64,000 nucleotides of DNA from Symbiodinium natans (Eukaryota > Sar > Dinophyceae > Suessiales > Symbiodiniaceae). The stretch covers positions 273,788 to 337,787 of the forward strand of contig CAJNDS010002629.1 of the NCBI GenBank assembly GCA_905221605.1. The letters run 5' to 3'. A program made the position numbers and the translations under genes. Shown in pieces: positions 36,409-47,599 of the stretch. Position 1 is the stretch's first letter, and each line of letters begins with the position of its first letter. The notes below the pieces were generated by a model that was not told where the DNA came from, did not search any database, and saw nothing but the letters and a program-made list of their open reading frames with translations.

Positions 36409-36418
36409 CCCCCCCCCC
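36409..36418 (+). repeat. poly(C) run, 10 bases
   Basis: An uninterrupted run of 10 C. Confidence 0.9.
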
Positions 36419-38796
36419 TAGCTTGGTGCCGACTCCGAGCTGACACGTTTGAGACCCTGCCAAACTGATGGGCCATGCCTGAGATCAACAGCCTTTGAGC
36501 ATTGTGCTGAAAGGCCAAGCTGCGATCGACGGGATTCGCCACAGGCCTCAGGCACACGTCTCTAATTAGGTGCATCCGAACTTGCACAAAAGCAGCCCCA
36601 CTGCCCAGAAGCCTGCACTAGTGACTGCACATGTCGATGTATGCCGAACCATCGTGGGGGGTTTGGCCATTGCCCCCCAGCCTACAGCTGCTTCTTGTAT
36701 TCGGTTTGCAACGCCAGTCTTCCGTTGATAGGCTGGGCGTATACGTGGTTGTCTAACCAGCTATGTTTGAAGCCTTAGTCGTGCCCTGAGCGACATCCTC
36801 CGCTCACACCAGTCAAGTGCGGCAACAGGCAGACCTTGAGAATCGAAAGCACTGTGCAAAAATTGTGGAGGGGTGCAGCGCCATGCTAAATCAGGAGCTG
36901 GTTCTAGAAGTTATTGACGCAGAGGCAGTTTCCTCCCATTCGAAGAAGTGAAAGGCTCATCACCCGGCTTACTGCATCCAAGATTCCGATCACGACAGTC
37001 GCGTGGATGCATTTGGGCATCGGTGATACGGGTGGGGTGGGGGTCCTCTTCCCGTATGCATGAACTCATGTTGGGTTTTTCAGGGGCCGTTTCATACAGC
37101 TTGCCGAATTGGGGGGCACCCTGGCTAGGGCCTTGCATGCTGGACTTCAAAGTACTGTACCTGTATTGGAACCAGAGAGGCTGCTTTTTTGCATGTACAA
37201 GGACAGGTGATGCATTTACACGATGTGACCTTCCTTAGAATTCTAATTACAGAACACTCAGTCATGAAGCAGCCTCGATAGCTGGGGCTAACCTACTAAC
37301 GCTCAAATCACTTCGCATGCCCGAACCTGAGAACAAAATACCCTTCCAATTGAAATGCGCAATCGGTTGAAGAGAATTACAGATCGGCGAAACTATCACC
37401 CGGCTTCTCATTCTCCAAATACTGCCGCGAGCGATTGGCTATTCATCAAACCTGAGGGCCTGAGGGTGTGTGTCGGGACGACACAGGCTTTACAGGCTAA
37501 CAGTGGGAGGGATGGATGAGTTGTAAGCTTCGGGCTTAGGGTTGACCTTCAAGTAGAACAAAGTTGTCGTGACCAAACCAGCTGCCATTTGCTTTGGATG
37601 CCCCTGGGGCAGTTAAACTTAAGAAGGCAAAGATCCAGAGCAGGCCCCGAACCCGGAACTCTGCAACTTTTTGCAGATCAACTGCTAGGAGCGTATGGTC
37701 ATGAAGTTCGTGTGCAAAGAGCTGCAACTTGGCCACATGGTCTGCCCCTCGAACCCGAGCCTCGGTTTCTTGTCGGCTCCTGGTTGTTCTAATCTTTCTA
37801 ATCTTGAGAGCACTGCGCTCGCTTTTTCTGAAGCATTGCAGCATTGCCCCGTCATCCATTCCTTCTTCCTGCGTAGCCGGATAGCAAACAAAAGCCCCCT
37901 TAGCCTCAATTCCTGAATTCTGTGGGGCTGCACCTGACGGGACTGCGAGGAGGGACAAGAATCTCCCCCGATCCTCCAAGACTGGAAGCTGTGGACGTTT
38001 TGGGGCTTCGGTTTGGAGATTGGAGATTGTCGTATCGGCCGTTGGTGTTTCACTTTGTTTGGGACAGCATCCATGGAGTCCAGGTTTTCACTGATCAGGC
38101 TTCCGGCAGTGGAGTGCTCGATCCACCAGCCTGAGGCATCCGGGTGTTTTTGACACACGAGAATCCTGGTTCACCCCATGCCCGGCCCGAAGCAACCCTG
38201 AATGATGCCAAAATATTCATATATGTTGCCCGTTGTGTGCAGTGGGCCGAGGTGGACATATCTTTTCAACAAGCCCGCCAGCCGCCTGCAGGTGGACAAA
38301 CAAGGCCGCAGCCAGGCTTCAGACGAGACAACATTTAAGGTTCGGGGGCCGTTAGCTGGCCGTCAGACACAAACGATTCCGCCACGCTGCAACTGTTTTT
38401 TTTCGTATCCGGTCTAAGAGACCCGAGGCGTTGTCAGAACCTTCTTGCATATCGCCTCGAAGGCAGCCAACTACAAGACCTGCTCCTGAAGATTAAGTCT
38501 TGACACTCTTGACATTTCATTCCGGAAACCTGAGGCTACCTTATCCAGGACCACGCGTTTCGATGGCTTCAGAGTTTCCCCGTCCTGTCGGCTGATGCGC
38601 CGCGCTCTGTCAATTCGACTGCAAGCCAGGCGTGGAACTCTAGAAATTGCTTTTCTTTTCTGGGTATTGGAGTGGCTTCAGATGGTAGGGTTTTCCCTGA
38701 GACTGTGTCGATTTGAGTTATAGGACACGCACGGCTAGTCCATCCGAAGATTCGCAGGGAGGTTTTTGACGTTTTCAGGTTCGCTGGTCATGAGAC

Positions 38797-39129
38797 GTGA
38801 TGCGCATCCATTCAACCCCGCTGATCAGCCACATGAATCACATGAAGCACCCCTCACAGGAAGCCAGTGTCCTGTCGGAGCTCCAAGAGCTCACAGCCTT
38901 GCACCTGGCCCTGCCTTGTGGCGTACTACAAGGAGCCCGGGATCCTAAGCTCGTGTTTGTACAAAATTCGAGTGTTGTTGCTCGGCCAGGGGGTCCAAAG
39001 GCTGCGCACTTGTCAACTCATGGGAAATGCAGAGGAGCCCTCTTCGGTCTTGGCCTGGAGCGTCGTGTCGCCGCGGACGCCACCCTTCCCTCGGTGACCT
39101 TCACCGTGGCGCAGGCGCAGATTCAGTGA
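38797..39129 (+). CDS. uncharacterised ORF, 110 codons
   Basis: The frame is open from a GTG at 38,797, with an ATG at 38,800. It reads SQEASVLSELQELTALHLAL, then KLVFVQNSSVVARPGGPKAA, and ends ATLPSVTFTVAQAQIQ before a TGA. The final 70 bases are GC rich with strong third-position G/C, which is coding-like. A second plus frame is open over part of it. Family unknown. Confidence 0.2.
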   Translation: MMRIHSTPLISHMNHMKHPSQEASVLSELQELTALHLALPCGVLQGARDPKLVFVQNSSVVARPGGPKAAHLSTHGKCRGALFGLGLERRVAADATLPSVTFTVAQAQIQ

Positions 39130-39879
39130 TTGCTGTATGCTCATTTGGCATTACTAGCGATCAGGGGTTCTTGATGTTCTTGAGTCCGGAGGCTTCTGTG
39201 TAAGGGTTCAGGGCCGAGAGAATCGGATCTCTGACCCCGAACCGATGGTCAAGCGTACCAATGTAAGTATCGCAAATGGCTTAAAAATCTGAGACGCCAA
39301 TGAGCCACCCCAACAAAAAGGCCACACCCTCCATGGCTTCTGGTGCCGATGCCGGTGCTGCGGCTCCCAGTGAGGCGTCTCTCAACCTCTAGGCCTTAGA
39401 TGCCTAAACTTTGTGGGCGTTTAGGAAAAGGGCTTATGTTCATTCAGGGTTCAAGGACTCGCAAACTGCACGAAAAGGTATACTATGAGCAAGGAAGTAG
39501 ACACGAGGCCGGCTTCCGGCCAACATTCAATGCTCGCTGCTCGAATAGGAGGTTCAAGCTGGTTCTTAGCAGCCCTCATCTCACGCTGGCGCACCTTGCT
39601 GTGCAATGTCATCACCATGTCTTGGAGCGCAAGTGGAAGAGACAAAAGACGAAGTGAACGTTGCACTTTGAGGGCGGAGTCGGCTTAGTTGTGTGCTTTG
39701 TGTGTTCTTCGGTTTCTACAGGGCTCACAGCAGCTTCCGGAAGCCCATTGCAAAGGAATCGGATCATAGACTTCGAATTCACCCTTCATTGCAGGCAGCA
39801 GAGAGTGTGTAACTACAGAAGCGCCTGCGACAGTACTTCAGGTCGACGGTTAACCAGTTTAATCTCGGTTTATTATCAA

Positions 39880-39960
39880 GACATGTAAACATATATACAT
39901 GATTTCTTAAGGCATATATACAATTAATATACATGTAGACATACACGCATACGCATGTTT
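39880..39960. repeat. alternating TA/CA-rich patch with small inverted repeats
   Basis: Several copies of ATATATACA and ACATGTA lie in alternating purine-pyrimidine DNA. Segments such as CATGTA and TACATG pair with each other. Confidence 0.6.
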
Positions 39961-40419
39961 GTTCATGTCGGTCGCTGTGGCATTTCATGTTTATTGCCCT
40001 TGTTCTGCTGCAGACATGACATGTTGAGGATGCTAGGGCTTTTGTTTCTAGTACAAGAGCCTGTCTTGGGAAGCGGTGGGGGGGTTCGGCTTCTCATAAG
40101 GATGCTAGGGTTTCGTGAAACACTTGGGAGGCACCGTCTCAGGGTCTGCAAGTCAAGGGCATTGAAAGGGAGTTTAAGATGTGATGCCTGTCGGCATTAG
40201 AGTGAAGCTGGAAAGCCACAAAGGCCTTTGCCACCTGAACACAATGGCCTGACCTCTCTGATTTCATATTCTTTCCTCTGACCACATCCCCAATCCTGTT
40301 GTGGAGGGGTGCGCGACATGAAGGGAAGGGATGCCAACAGCATCCCTGGCATGCACGAAGCCCGAGATCTCCTCACAAACCTCACGTTAAGCCCGAAACA
40401 GCTGGACAGAAAAGTAAGA

Positions 40420-40506
40420 TCGAGAGAGAGCCCAATGAAAGAAAATCATGCAGAGACCAGAGAGGGGGAGACTCTGATGGAGAGAGGACAGAGACAGAGA
40501 GACGGA
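40420..40506 (+). repeat. GA-rich (purine) tract
   Basis: Imperfect GAGA and GACAGAGA runs over about 85 bases on the plus strand. Confidence 0.7.
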
Positions 40507-40605
40507 GTGGGCCCGAACCCATCAACGCCCGAACCATTATCCCTGGGCTGTTGATGATTCTTGACATGACCTGCTGTAGAACTTGCCTATAGAGCCAGAT
40601 ATGGC

Positions 40606-41223
40606 CTAGGCACGACGAGGAGTTGGCCAGCAAGGCGGAGGCGGACCTGGCAGCCCCAGCCCCGGATGACTTGCACTGCAATGTATGGCAGCAGCCTCAG
40701 TTCGATCTGCTAACGTTAGCACAGGAGCTTGCAAAGAAGCGACTCGTAACTTCGGCTTGAGGATAGAAACGTTGAACAAGCCTTGTTGCTGGAAAATCTC
40801 TTTTCTACCCAGTTTCCTACATAGTGCATCAGGAATGCTTCTCTCTGTTAGCACCTCGCCCCCGCACCCTTTCTCTCCACTGGTGCACTGTTGAAGGAGC
40901 ACGTGCAGTCGGCCACGACAGCGTCGCAGCTCGAAGAGGCAACAGCAGCAGCCCGGATACGTTATAAAGGTGTCATCGCTGAAGAAGGGGGTTCCCTCGT
41001 GAACGGGAATGCGGTACGTCCACGCCAGCAAGGTTGCCTCCGAGAGCGAAGCAACAAGACACGGTGAACGAGTTTGTGCGACAGTGATGACAACCCAGAT
41101 TTCACCCCACCCCCGTTGGGTGTTGTACGAAGGAAGTGCTTGCCGATGCCTTTCCTTGCTTATAAAAATTAGAACGGGGAAGAAAATTAAGTGAAACCAA
41201 GCCCGCCACATTTGCCGATACAA
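40606..41223 (-). CDS. longest open frame of the unique region, 205 codons, probably chance
   Basis: The frame opens with TTG (next ATG four codons in). It reads ITVAQTRSPCLVASLSEATL and later LGRKEIFQQQGLFNVSILKP, then becomes Pro rich. At the stop-codon frequency of balanced-composition DNA, a frame of roughly 170 codons is expected once in 46 kb over six frames, so 205 is only marginally unusual. A four-Cys run and the low-complexity Pro end argue against a conserved protein. No family recognised. Confidence 0.15.
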   Translation of the reverse strand: MYRQMWRAWFHLIFFPVLIFISKERHRQALPSYNTQRGWGEIWVVITVAQTRSPCLVASLSEATLLAWTYRIPVHEGTPFFSDDTFITYPGCCCCLFELRRCRGRLHVLLQQCTSGEKGCGGEVLTERSIPDALCRKLGRKEIFQQQGLFNVSILKPKLRVASLQAPVLTLADRTEAAAIHCSASHPGLGLPGPPPPCWPTPRRA

Positions 41224-42426
41224 ACACGAAAGCAGACATCATGAAGTCATTTTCTAGTGATTTGCTAGTTCCATTTGCGTTCACAATCTTGGACCCTCCA
41301 TCCACGAAAGCTGCCATCACACTCACCCTGACCACAGGTATCCATTGCTCGAGAATGAAGTGCGCTGCCACAAATCCTGAGTTCCCTGAATGTGATGGAA
41401 CCATCTGCAACCCATACCCCCCCGGTCCAGGCCCTGGATGCTGCTTTGCAGGCACACGCGCCCCGCAAGTCGCTGGACCGTGCGTGGCAGAAGAAGGCCG
41501 GGCTCGGGTTATTTTTTTGTAGCTTACAGAAAACATTGAAGCTGCTAGAACATGCATTGGCTTCATCTCATGGACGAGCGCGGAGGCAGGTCCTGGTTCT
41601 CCAAGTTGCCTCGTCCTCACATTTAGTCGTGCTTTAAGTGCAAGGACTCCACCACCTACACCCGTTTTTTAACCTGAAAGTCATTCAACGTTTCCCCAAA
41701 CCCTCAGCTCAGCACAACCACATCTGGCTTCCTTCTGTTTACGCACGTCATGAGGAAATCAGAGGCTCGGGTTTCAATCGTTTCCAGTGTGTTGGTTCAG
41801 CGCACGTCAGGTTAAGTATGGTTAAGTTGCATAGACTTGCAAGACACCGAATTTGTGGTGATGTGGCAGCATTTGGGGCCTGCCACTCTCCATCCCGTGA
41901 CTTTTGCGACATGAGTTTTTTAGCTGGGGGGCGCCGGCTGAGGATGGCAATGATGCTGTTTCTGAGGGTGGGGCCATGCACGTCACGGCACACCTTGGTC
42001 GTTTCGCCAACTTTGGCTGAAAGATGGATTCGACCAGTCACAGAAAAGATGTCATGAGCTTGTTACTTATCTTGGTTTGTGCAGGCCGTATAGGTGCCTA
42101 CGCCGATGATTGTTTGTCTGATCGATCTCACTCCTAGCCTTAGGCCAAGCCAGCAAGCCACAACAGCACCAGCACAAGCTTGGAGTCTCAGCCGCTGCTA
42201 TGAGACGTTGGCAACTGGCGCAAAGTGCGGCTGCTCGCTCGCGGGCTCCTCATGCTCTCGTCAGTCGCAGGTGGCAGGCCTCCATGGGCTTGGGTTAGCG
42301 CCTAGCGCCCTGTCAATTTTGGGAGGTTGCTTGCCAGACTGGATTTGTTGGGTTCTATTTGCGCTCCCTGACCAGGCTGCTCCGCGCCCAACATCCTTCG
42401 CCGCGCAGTTGCTGCCCTGGTGAGGA

Positions 42427-42558
42427 GAGGAAGAGGAGGAAGAAGAAGAATTCAGAGAGAGAGAGAGAGAGAAACGTGGCTGGTGTCTCCTTTCGGGGAG
42501 ACATCTTCGCTGGGAAAAAGAAGAAGAAGACGAAGAAGAAGAGAGAGAGAGAGAGAGA
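42427..42558 (+). repeat. paired (GAA)n-(GA)n tracts flanking a 7-bp hairpin
   Basis: Two direct copies of a GAA run grading into a GA run lie at about 42,427-42,472 and 42,514-42,558. Between them TGTCTCC and GGAGACA pair around a six-base loop (42,484-42,503). The open frames here are only Glu/Arg or Ser/Leu repeats. Confidence 0.85.
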
Positions 42559-45427
42559 TGCCCCGCAAGACCTCGGACTCTCGTGCCTTTGGGGGCGGCT
42601 CCCTGGGGGGGCGGCCTTGCATGTGGAGAGAGAGAACTCGTATGACTTCCACAGACGCGGCATTCCTTCTTTACTCTTGTCCTCAAGCTGATCCTGCCAG
42701 GCACGAACACACCATTCCTGTTTCAGGGCTTGTTACGCTCAGCAAGTTCTTGGGGGAACATCAGTCACCCCATGCAAGGTTCGGGAGTGGCGAGGAGGAC
42801 ACAATTTCTGCAGACCGGCGCTACCTGACGAGCGGAGGAGGCTGGGGCTTCTGGAGACGGTTCTATCTTGTGTTGACATTTGGGGGCCCTACTCAGTAGA
42901 ATATGAGGAGCCCACAATAGCATACAGCAGGCCAACTAAGACCCGTGCCTCGTTTTATCGCTTTTGCATAGGGTCGTCCCAAGCCAGTTTTTCCAGTTTG
43001 GGGCCCGTAGGGCAAAAGCACGGTGGGTTTATAACTCGAAAGGACGGGGTCGCCTCAGAAGCTTTGGCAGAAGCTCTGTACATTATGTGAGTGCTTAGCC
43101 TCATTTCTCTGCCTCTAGCTCATCTCGTCTTCCAAGTTCGAAATGCAGCCTTGCTGCGAGAGTCAGCCTCTAGAGCCTCCGCATGGTTAATGTACGGTGT
43201 GTTTAAGCAAGTGATCAACGCGAGGCCGGAGGGTGGTCCTGCACGACTATCGAGATCTGAAATTTCTGAAGCGGGTGTCCGCTATCGGGGTGTGCCTTGG
43301 TCTACAGCGTTCGGCATTGAGATGCGGGGGCTTAGTCCAGCTAATCCCTCTCCCCGTTAATATGTGAACCCCGAAAAGCAAAATGCACTTGCCTGTTTGA
43401 GGGGGGGTCGGGTGGGGAGAGCATCAGGATGTGATTAAGTGGATGGTGGAACGGTTGCCAGGGTTTCCCTAGCAGAGTCCCCTGCTTCTGGCTGCGCCCT
43501 TCCCGAAACATGGTTCAACAGTTAGCAACAAGTCAGACTTCGCGACCTCTCGGCATACTGGCCTTAGGTTCGGAGGTATAGGTCCTCAGCACAGTCCCAG
43601 GCACTTTTACTTTCACACTGATCGATGCCTGCCCACTTAGAGTACAATCAACGCTCCAAAGCCTACAAAATGGTTTCCATTCCGGTAGTCCAAATCCGAA
43701 GTTATGCCTGAACGGCCCATTGCTCCCAGTCTTGATCTGATATCCTACATCTGCGTAAGGTTCGGATCCCTGATGTCATCATCGAGCTTAGCATATGCTG
43801 TCAGTCTGGGCTGGAACGTCTTTCCGGCTGCAAGTTGCAGCTTCGGGGTCGGAAAAATTGAAGTTTTGGACTTGAAGATTCCAGGTTGAGACTCGTGGAT
43901 GCAGGATGTGACAAGCTCCGGATACGATCAAAACGGCCATGTAGTGTAGAACCCATCCCGGTGCCAGCCACACACCCCAAAAAACACAGCGAGTTCGCGA
44001 CCTGTTACGCTCGACTCGCCTAACTAGTGGTTACAAGAAACGGCTTGGACAACCCACTGAGGCCTGCAATGCTCTCCTATGCCCCAATCTGTAGACGGAG
44101 CTTGGGCCACAGGGGACTTGAAGGAATCTAGAGCGAGCGAGGCCCCGGAAAGATCCATCGGTATAACGTGAAGTTCATAGGGATCCTATCGCGCTGAGTT
44201 CCATAGAGCCCTGGGCTCTGGCTCCCCCAACCGCACGATACTCGCTGATTGAAGGCTGAACTGTGCGCCTTCCTGGTCTTTCAGACTGCGGGTGCAGCGC
44301 TGGCCCTGTACGCAACTTGTTCTCAGGTTTACCCGGTAGTTTGGGCTCAGTTTTGCTGTGGGATGTTGTGGGAGCTGGGTGTGTATCTTCCTTATGTGTG
44401 TTCTTCAACAAGCTTTATGTCGCTTATTTCAAAACCTGCGCTTCAGCACATAAGCAGGGTTGCTGGTAGCCCATGATGCAGTCCCTGGCTGGCCTATCGT
44501 TGTTGAATTTATGTCCAGCACTTTAAATACCTGGGATGTGGGAGGTCCGAGACTCCCGTGTGATCAGAAACCAGCTATGCCATGAACTTGGTCTGGACGA
44601 ACTTTTCAACAGCATCCGAAAGACTGGGCACCCTTCAACCAGCAGTCGGTCAATGCTGGATGAGTGACCCAACTCTGGGGCAGCCTCTGGGAGCACCTCT
44701 TGCACTCAGAAGAGTTTTGCGACACCAGCAGACAGCTTCAGCTCCAACACTATCCAAATCTCTTCCAGCACGAAATGGTTAGCAGTTTCTGAGATTCTGA
44801 GGAATGACATTCAACCTGAGGCTTATCTGAGGACCTACATCGCTCGCGCTGTTCTGGACCCCAGGCGTGCGCAGCTGTTGATCACAGGCGCCAGCGGATT
44901 TCCTTCGTGCGCCCTTGACTGTGGCATACTGGCTTGTGCAAAGACATTTCGGCTTGAACCGCAATCTGGCAGGCTGCTCATTTTTTGGTGCGCCACGAGC
45001 TGAGGTGCCCTTTGGGTGGTTCGCCTTCCCGTTAGGATCAGAATCGTCAGGCTCGTAAGCCACATGCAGTGTAGCAATAGACAAAAGACCTGTTGGGTGA
45101 GACGGTGGGATCTGTTTCCGGTACAAGCAATCGGGGGATTGAATCCACGTTGCAAGACCGCTAGGCAGCGCCAGTCACCTCCCGGATGTTTAAGCTCGGC
45201 CCTGCGACCTCCCGGGGAGATCCAGTTTGCGTTCAACACCACCCAAGCACATTGGGGGAGTGACTGCATTTCCCAATGCCGAAGCCCTGTTTGAAAAGTT
45301 TCCGGACTCTTATGAAGGGGGAGGGAGTATGGTAAAGTTGGGGAGAAGGTGTTATGGACTATAGTGACTGGCAGCACTTCCACGTGCACTTTCTTGGGTA
45401 ACTCAACTCAGCTTTAAGTGGAGCAAG

Positions 45428-45736
45428 ATGATGACTGCATGTGCACTTCTGTGTGTCACAGGACGAGGCGATCCACTTGTCGCAGCTGCGACCTGGCTAT
45501 TCCCTGGAGGGAGGCTACATAAAATTCCGTCCCTTGGGTTGCAAAGTACTGATGAGCACTTGAGGTGCCAGATTTGCCAGCGTTCATGCCTTCTAGTCGG
45601 CAATGCCCACGTCCTCAGCGCGCACGCGCCGACGCCTTTGCGACATGTCTATCTATCTGCAGATACTTTCAGCAGGAGCGCCCAGGTCAGGGAGAAGTTG
45701 GTAAAAGTTCGGGTTGGCAAGCACCTTGCCTCCTAA
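45428..45736 (+). CDS. uncharacterised ORF, 102 codons
   Basis: The ATG frame reads GDPLVAAATWLFPGGRLHKI, then LRCQICQRSCLLVGNAHVLS, and ends SAQVREKLVKVRVGKHLAS with a TAA. A C-x2-C-x10-H-x4-H spacing is visible, but it does not match the C2H2 zinc-finger consensus well, so I do not call one. A 91-codon frame overlaps in another phase. Confidence 0.15.
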   Translation: MMTACALLCVTGRGDPLVAAATWLFPGGRLHKIPSLGLQSTDEHLRCQICQRSCLLVGNAHVLSAHAPTPLRHVYLSADTFSRSAQVREKLVKVRVGKHLAS

Positions 45737-46299
45737 AGCTCCAGGCCACCCAAACCTCCACATCGAATTCTTGTGAGCCAAGGACTCGAGGGCCCTGTTT
45801 GGGACGTATCTCGCTGGATCTGGCCCCCTTGCGGCACTAACGCGCATGCGACCTGCTGCGAAAAGAAGTGCTGGATCTGGTGAGCCAGCGGAGCTTTGAG
45901 GCCGCTACATGCGAAAGAAGGACATGTGCAAACAACATGAAAGCCCAGGTTTCGGATTCCTCGAAGCGAAGAGAGCCTTCGCTACTCAATGCCGAGCTTT
46001 GGGGACTTGGGGGTTGTGCTTTTGAATCCACAGGCGCTCACGGCGTGGCTCAGCAAGGGCTTTCAAGGTTCATAGGCTCAGCGTTGGCGCCAGGTCCTTT
46101 AAGTTTTATAATAAGTTCTTGCACATAAGGCATGATGGTGTCTCGCCATTGCTTGTAATCTGCGTTGCAAGTGCGTGAACCCATGAAAGCGCCTGAAAGC
46201 GCAAGACCACCACCATCCTCCCCCCACCTTCCGGCACCCCTCCCCCCTCCCAACCAAGAAAGGCAAAAGCCGTGCTAAAAGTAGATATACATATTAGAA

Positions 46300-46358
46300 A
46301 TATATATATATATATGTGACCATATAGCTCACCCCCCCCCCTTCGACAGACCCCGGAA
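46300..46358 (+). repeat. left terminal inverted repeat of element 1
   Basis: The order is (TA)n, GTGACC and a short unique word, ten C, then TTCGACAGACCCCGGAA. The same motif, inverted, lies at 48,581-48,647 (TTCCGGGGTCTGTCGTA, nineteen G, CGTGACCAC, (TA)n). The inner 17-bp word matches at 16 positions. The homopolymer differs in length, as slippage would produce. Confidence 0.8.
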
Positions 46359-46429
46359 GCGCAAAAAAGGCAAAAAGGCTGAGGGCGCGACGGACAGCAT
46401 GGCTGCACACAGTGGGGTGCATAGGATTC

Positions 46430-47530
46430 ATTTTGTTTTAATAGGAATCTTATGAAATGAAGAGGAAACCCATTAAAAAGAATGAGAACCCTTAATACGA
46501 TTAAATTCAACGGAAACCCTATTCAAATGACAGAACCCTATTTAAAGTTGATAGGAATCATATTACATTTGTAGGAGCCTTATTCAGAATATGCAAACTA
46601 TGAAAATTTATTGGAATCTTATAAACACAAATAGGAATCCTTTCCTTGAATCCATAGGAACCCTATTAAGATTAATCGGAACTGTATAAAAAATAATAGG
46701 AAGCCTATCAACATGAATAGGAACCCTATTAAAGTTAATGAGACCAATTGATAGGAATCCTAATAAACTGAAGAGGACCCCTACTAAAATCAATAGGAAC
46801 CAATGGGACCTTAACTAATAGGAATCCTACTAAAATTAATATGAGCCTAAACCAATAGGAATCCCTTTCAAATGAATGAGATCCCTATTAAAATTAATAC
46901 GAATCCAATGAACATGAGTAAGAGCTCTGAAATTGATATGAATCTTATTGCATTAGTAGGAGCTTTATCAAAATAATTAGGAACCATATGAAACTTTATT
47001 GGAATCCTATGAAAATAAGTAGGAATCCTTCGGAATCCTACCGAAATTTATCGGATAAGCTAGTAGGAAGCCTGTTAAAATAGGAACCCTTAACAAATCA
47101 AAAGAACGCGGTGAAGATGAAGAGGACCTAATAGGACTCCTATGAAAAATAAGATTCGCAAAAACAAGAATTAATAGGAACCCTACTAAATGAATATGAG
47201 CCTAAACCAATAGGAATTCCTTTCAAACGAATGAGACCTCTATTAACATTAATACGAATGCCATTAACATGAATAAGAACCCTAAAATTGATAGGAATCT
47301 TATTACATTAGTAGGAGCCTTATTAGAATAATTAGGAACCCTATGAAACTTTATTGGAATCCTATGAAAATAGATAGGAACCCTCTATTGAATTCATAGG
47401 AATGCTATCAACAAATTCGGAACCGATAAAAGTAAATAGGAAGCCCATTAAAATGAATAGGAACCCTTAACGAATTGAAAAGAACCGGTTATAATTCATA
47501 GGAGTCCTGTTAACATGAGAAGGGACCTGA
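46430..47530 (+). repeat. degenerate TAGGAATCCTA satellite with 355-383 bp higher-order units
   Basis: An AT-rich array of roughly 20-25-bp subunits centred on TAGGAACCCTA or ATAGGAATCCTAT, which is an inverted repeat around one base. Higher-order copies begin near 46,548, 46,931 and 47,286. Each starts with TTGATAGGAATCNTATT and continues with the same order of variants (ATTAGTAGGAGC, then AAACTTTATTGGAATC). The last two copies match over at least 210 bases when their upstream parts at 46,816 and 47,171 are included. No coding content. Confidence 0.8.
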
Positions 47531-47537
47531 GTAAAAT

Positions 47538-47589
47538 CCCTAAACCCTAAACCCCAAACACTTATAAACCCTAAACCCAGCCCTAAACC
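47538..47589 (-). repeat. degenerate telomere-like repeats (CCCTAAA)n
   Basis: About five CCCTAAA or CCCAAA units on the plus strand, interrupted by CACTTAT and CAG. This is the TTTAGGG telomere type. The patch is interstitial and short. Confidence 0.7.
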
Positions 47590-47599
47590 ATGTAGAACC

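Larger units (their letters stand above)
27025..46285. other. gene-poor unique sequence, block 3
   Basis: Unique, balanced-composition DNA with open frames up to 205 codons on both strands and no recognisable family. The more protein-like frames are listed separately. Others that I looked at and leave at this level are 27,597-28,073 minus, 28,574-28,816 plus, 30,507-30,794 plus, 34,782-34,988 plus (Cys rich), 37,536-37,979 minus, 44,835-45,389 minus and 45,868-46,128 plus. Simple tracts: G6-C-G9 at 32,275-32,290, C10 at 36,409-36,418, an alternating TA/CA-rich patch at 39,880-39,960, GA-rich DNA at 40,420-40,506 and the GAA/GA pair at 42,427-42,558. Confidence 0.55.

Noticed and set aside
37740..37765. 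tRNA-like T-arm (GGTTCGAGG on the minus strand)
   Set aside because: The conserved C after the loop is missing, and no matching A box or acceptor stem is visible. No tRNA was found in the window.
42261..42899. Ser/Leu-rich or Arg/Glu-rich frames resembling SR-type proteins
   Set aside because: The dipeptide runs come from GA and GAA microsatellites on either strand.
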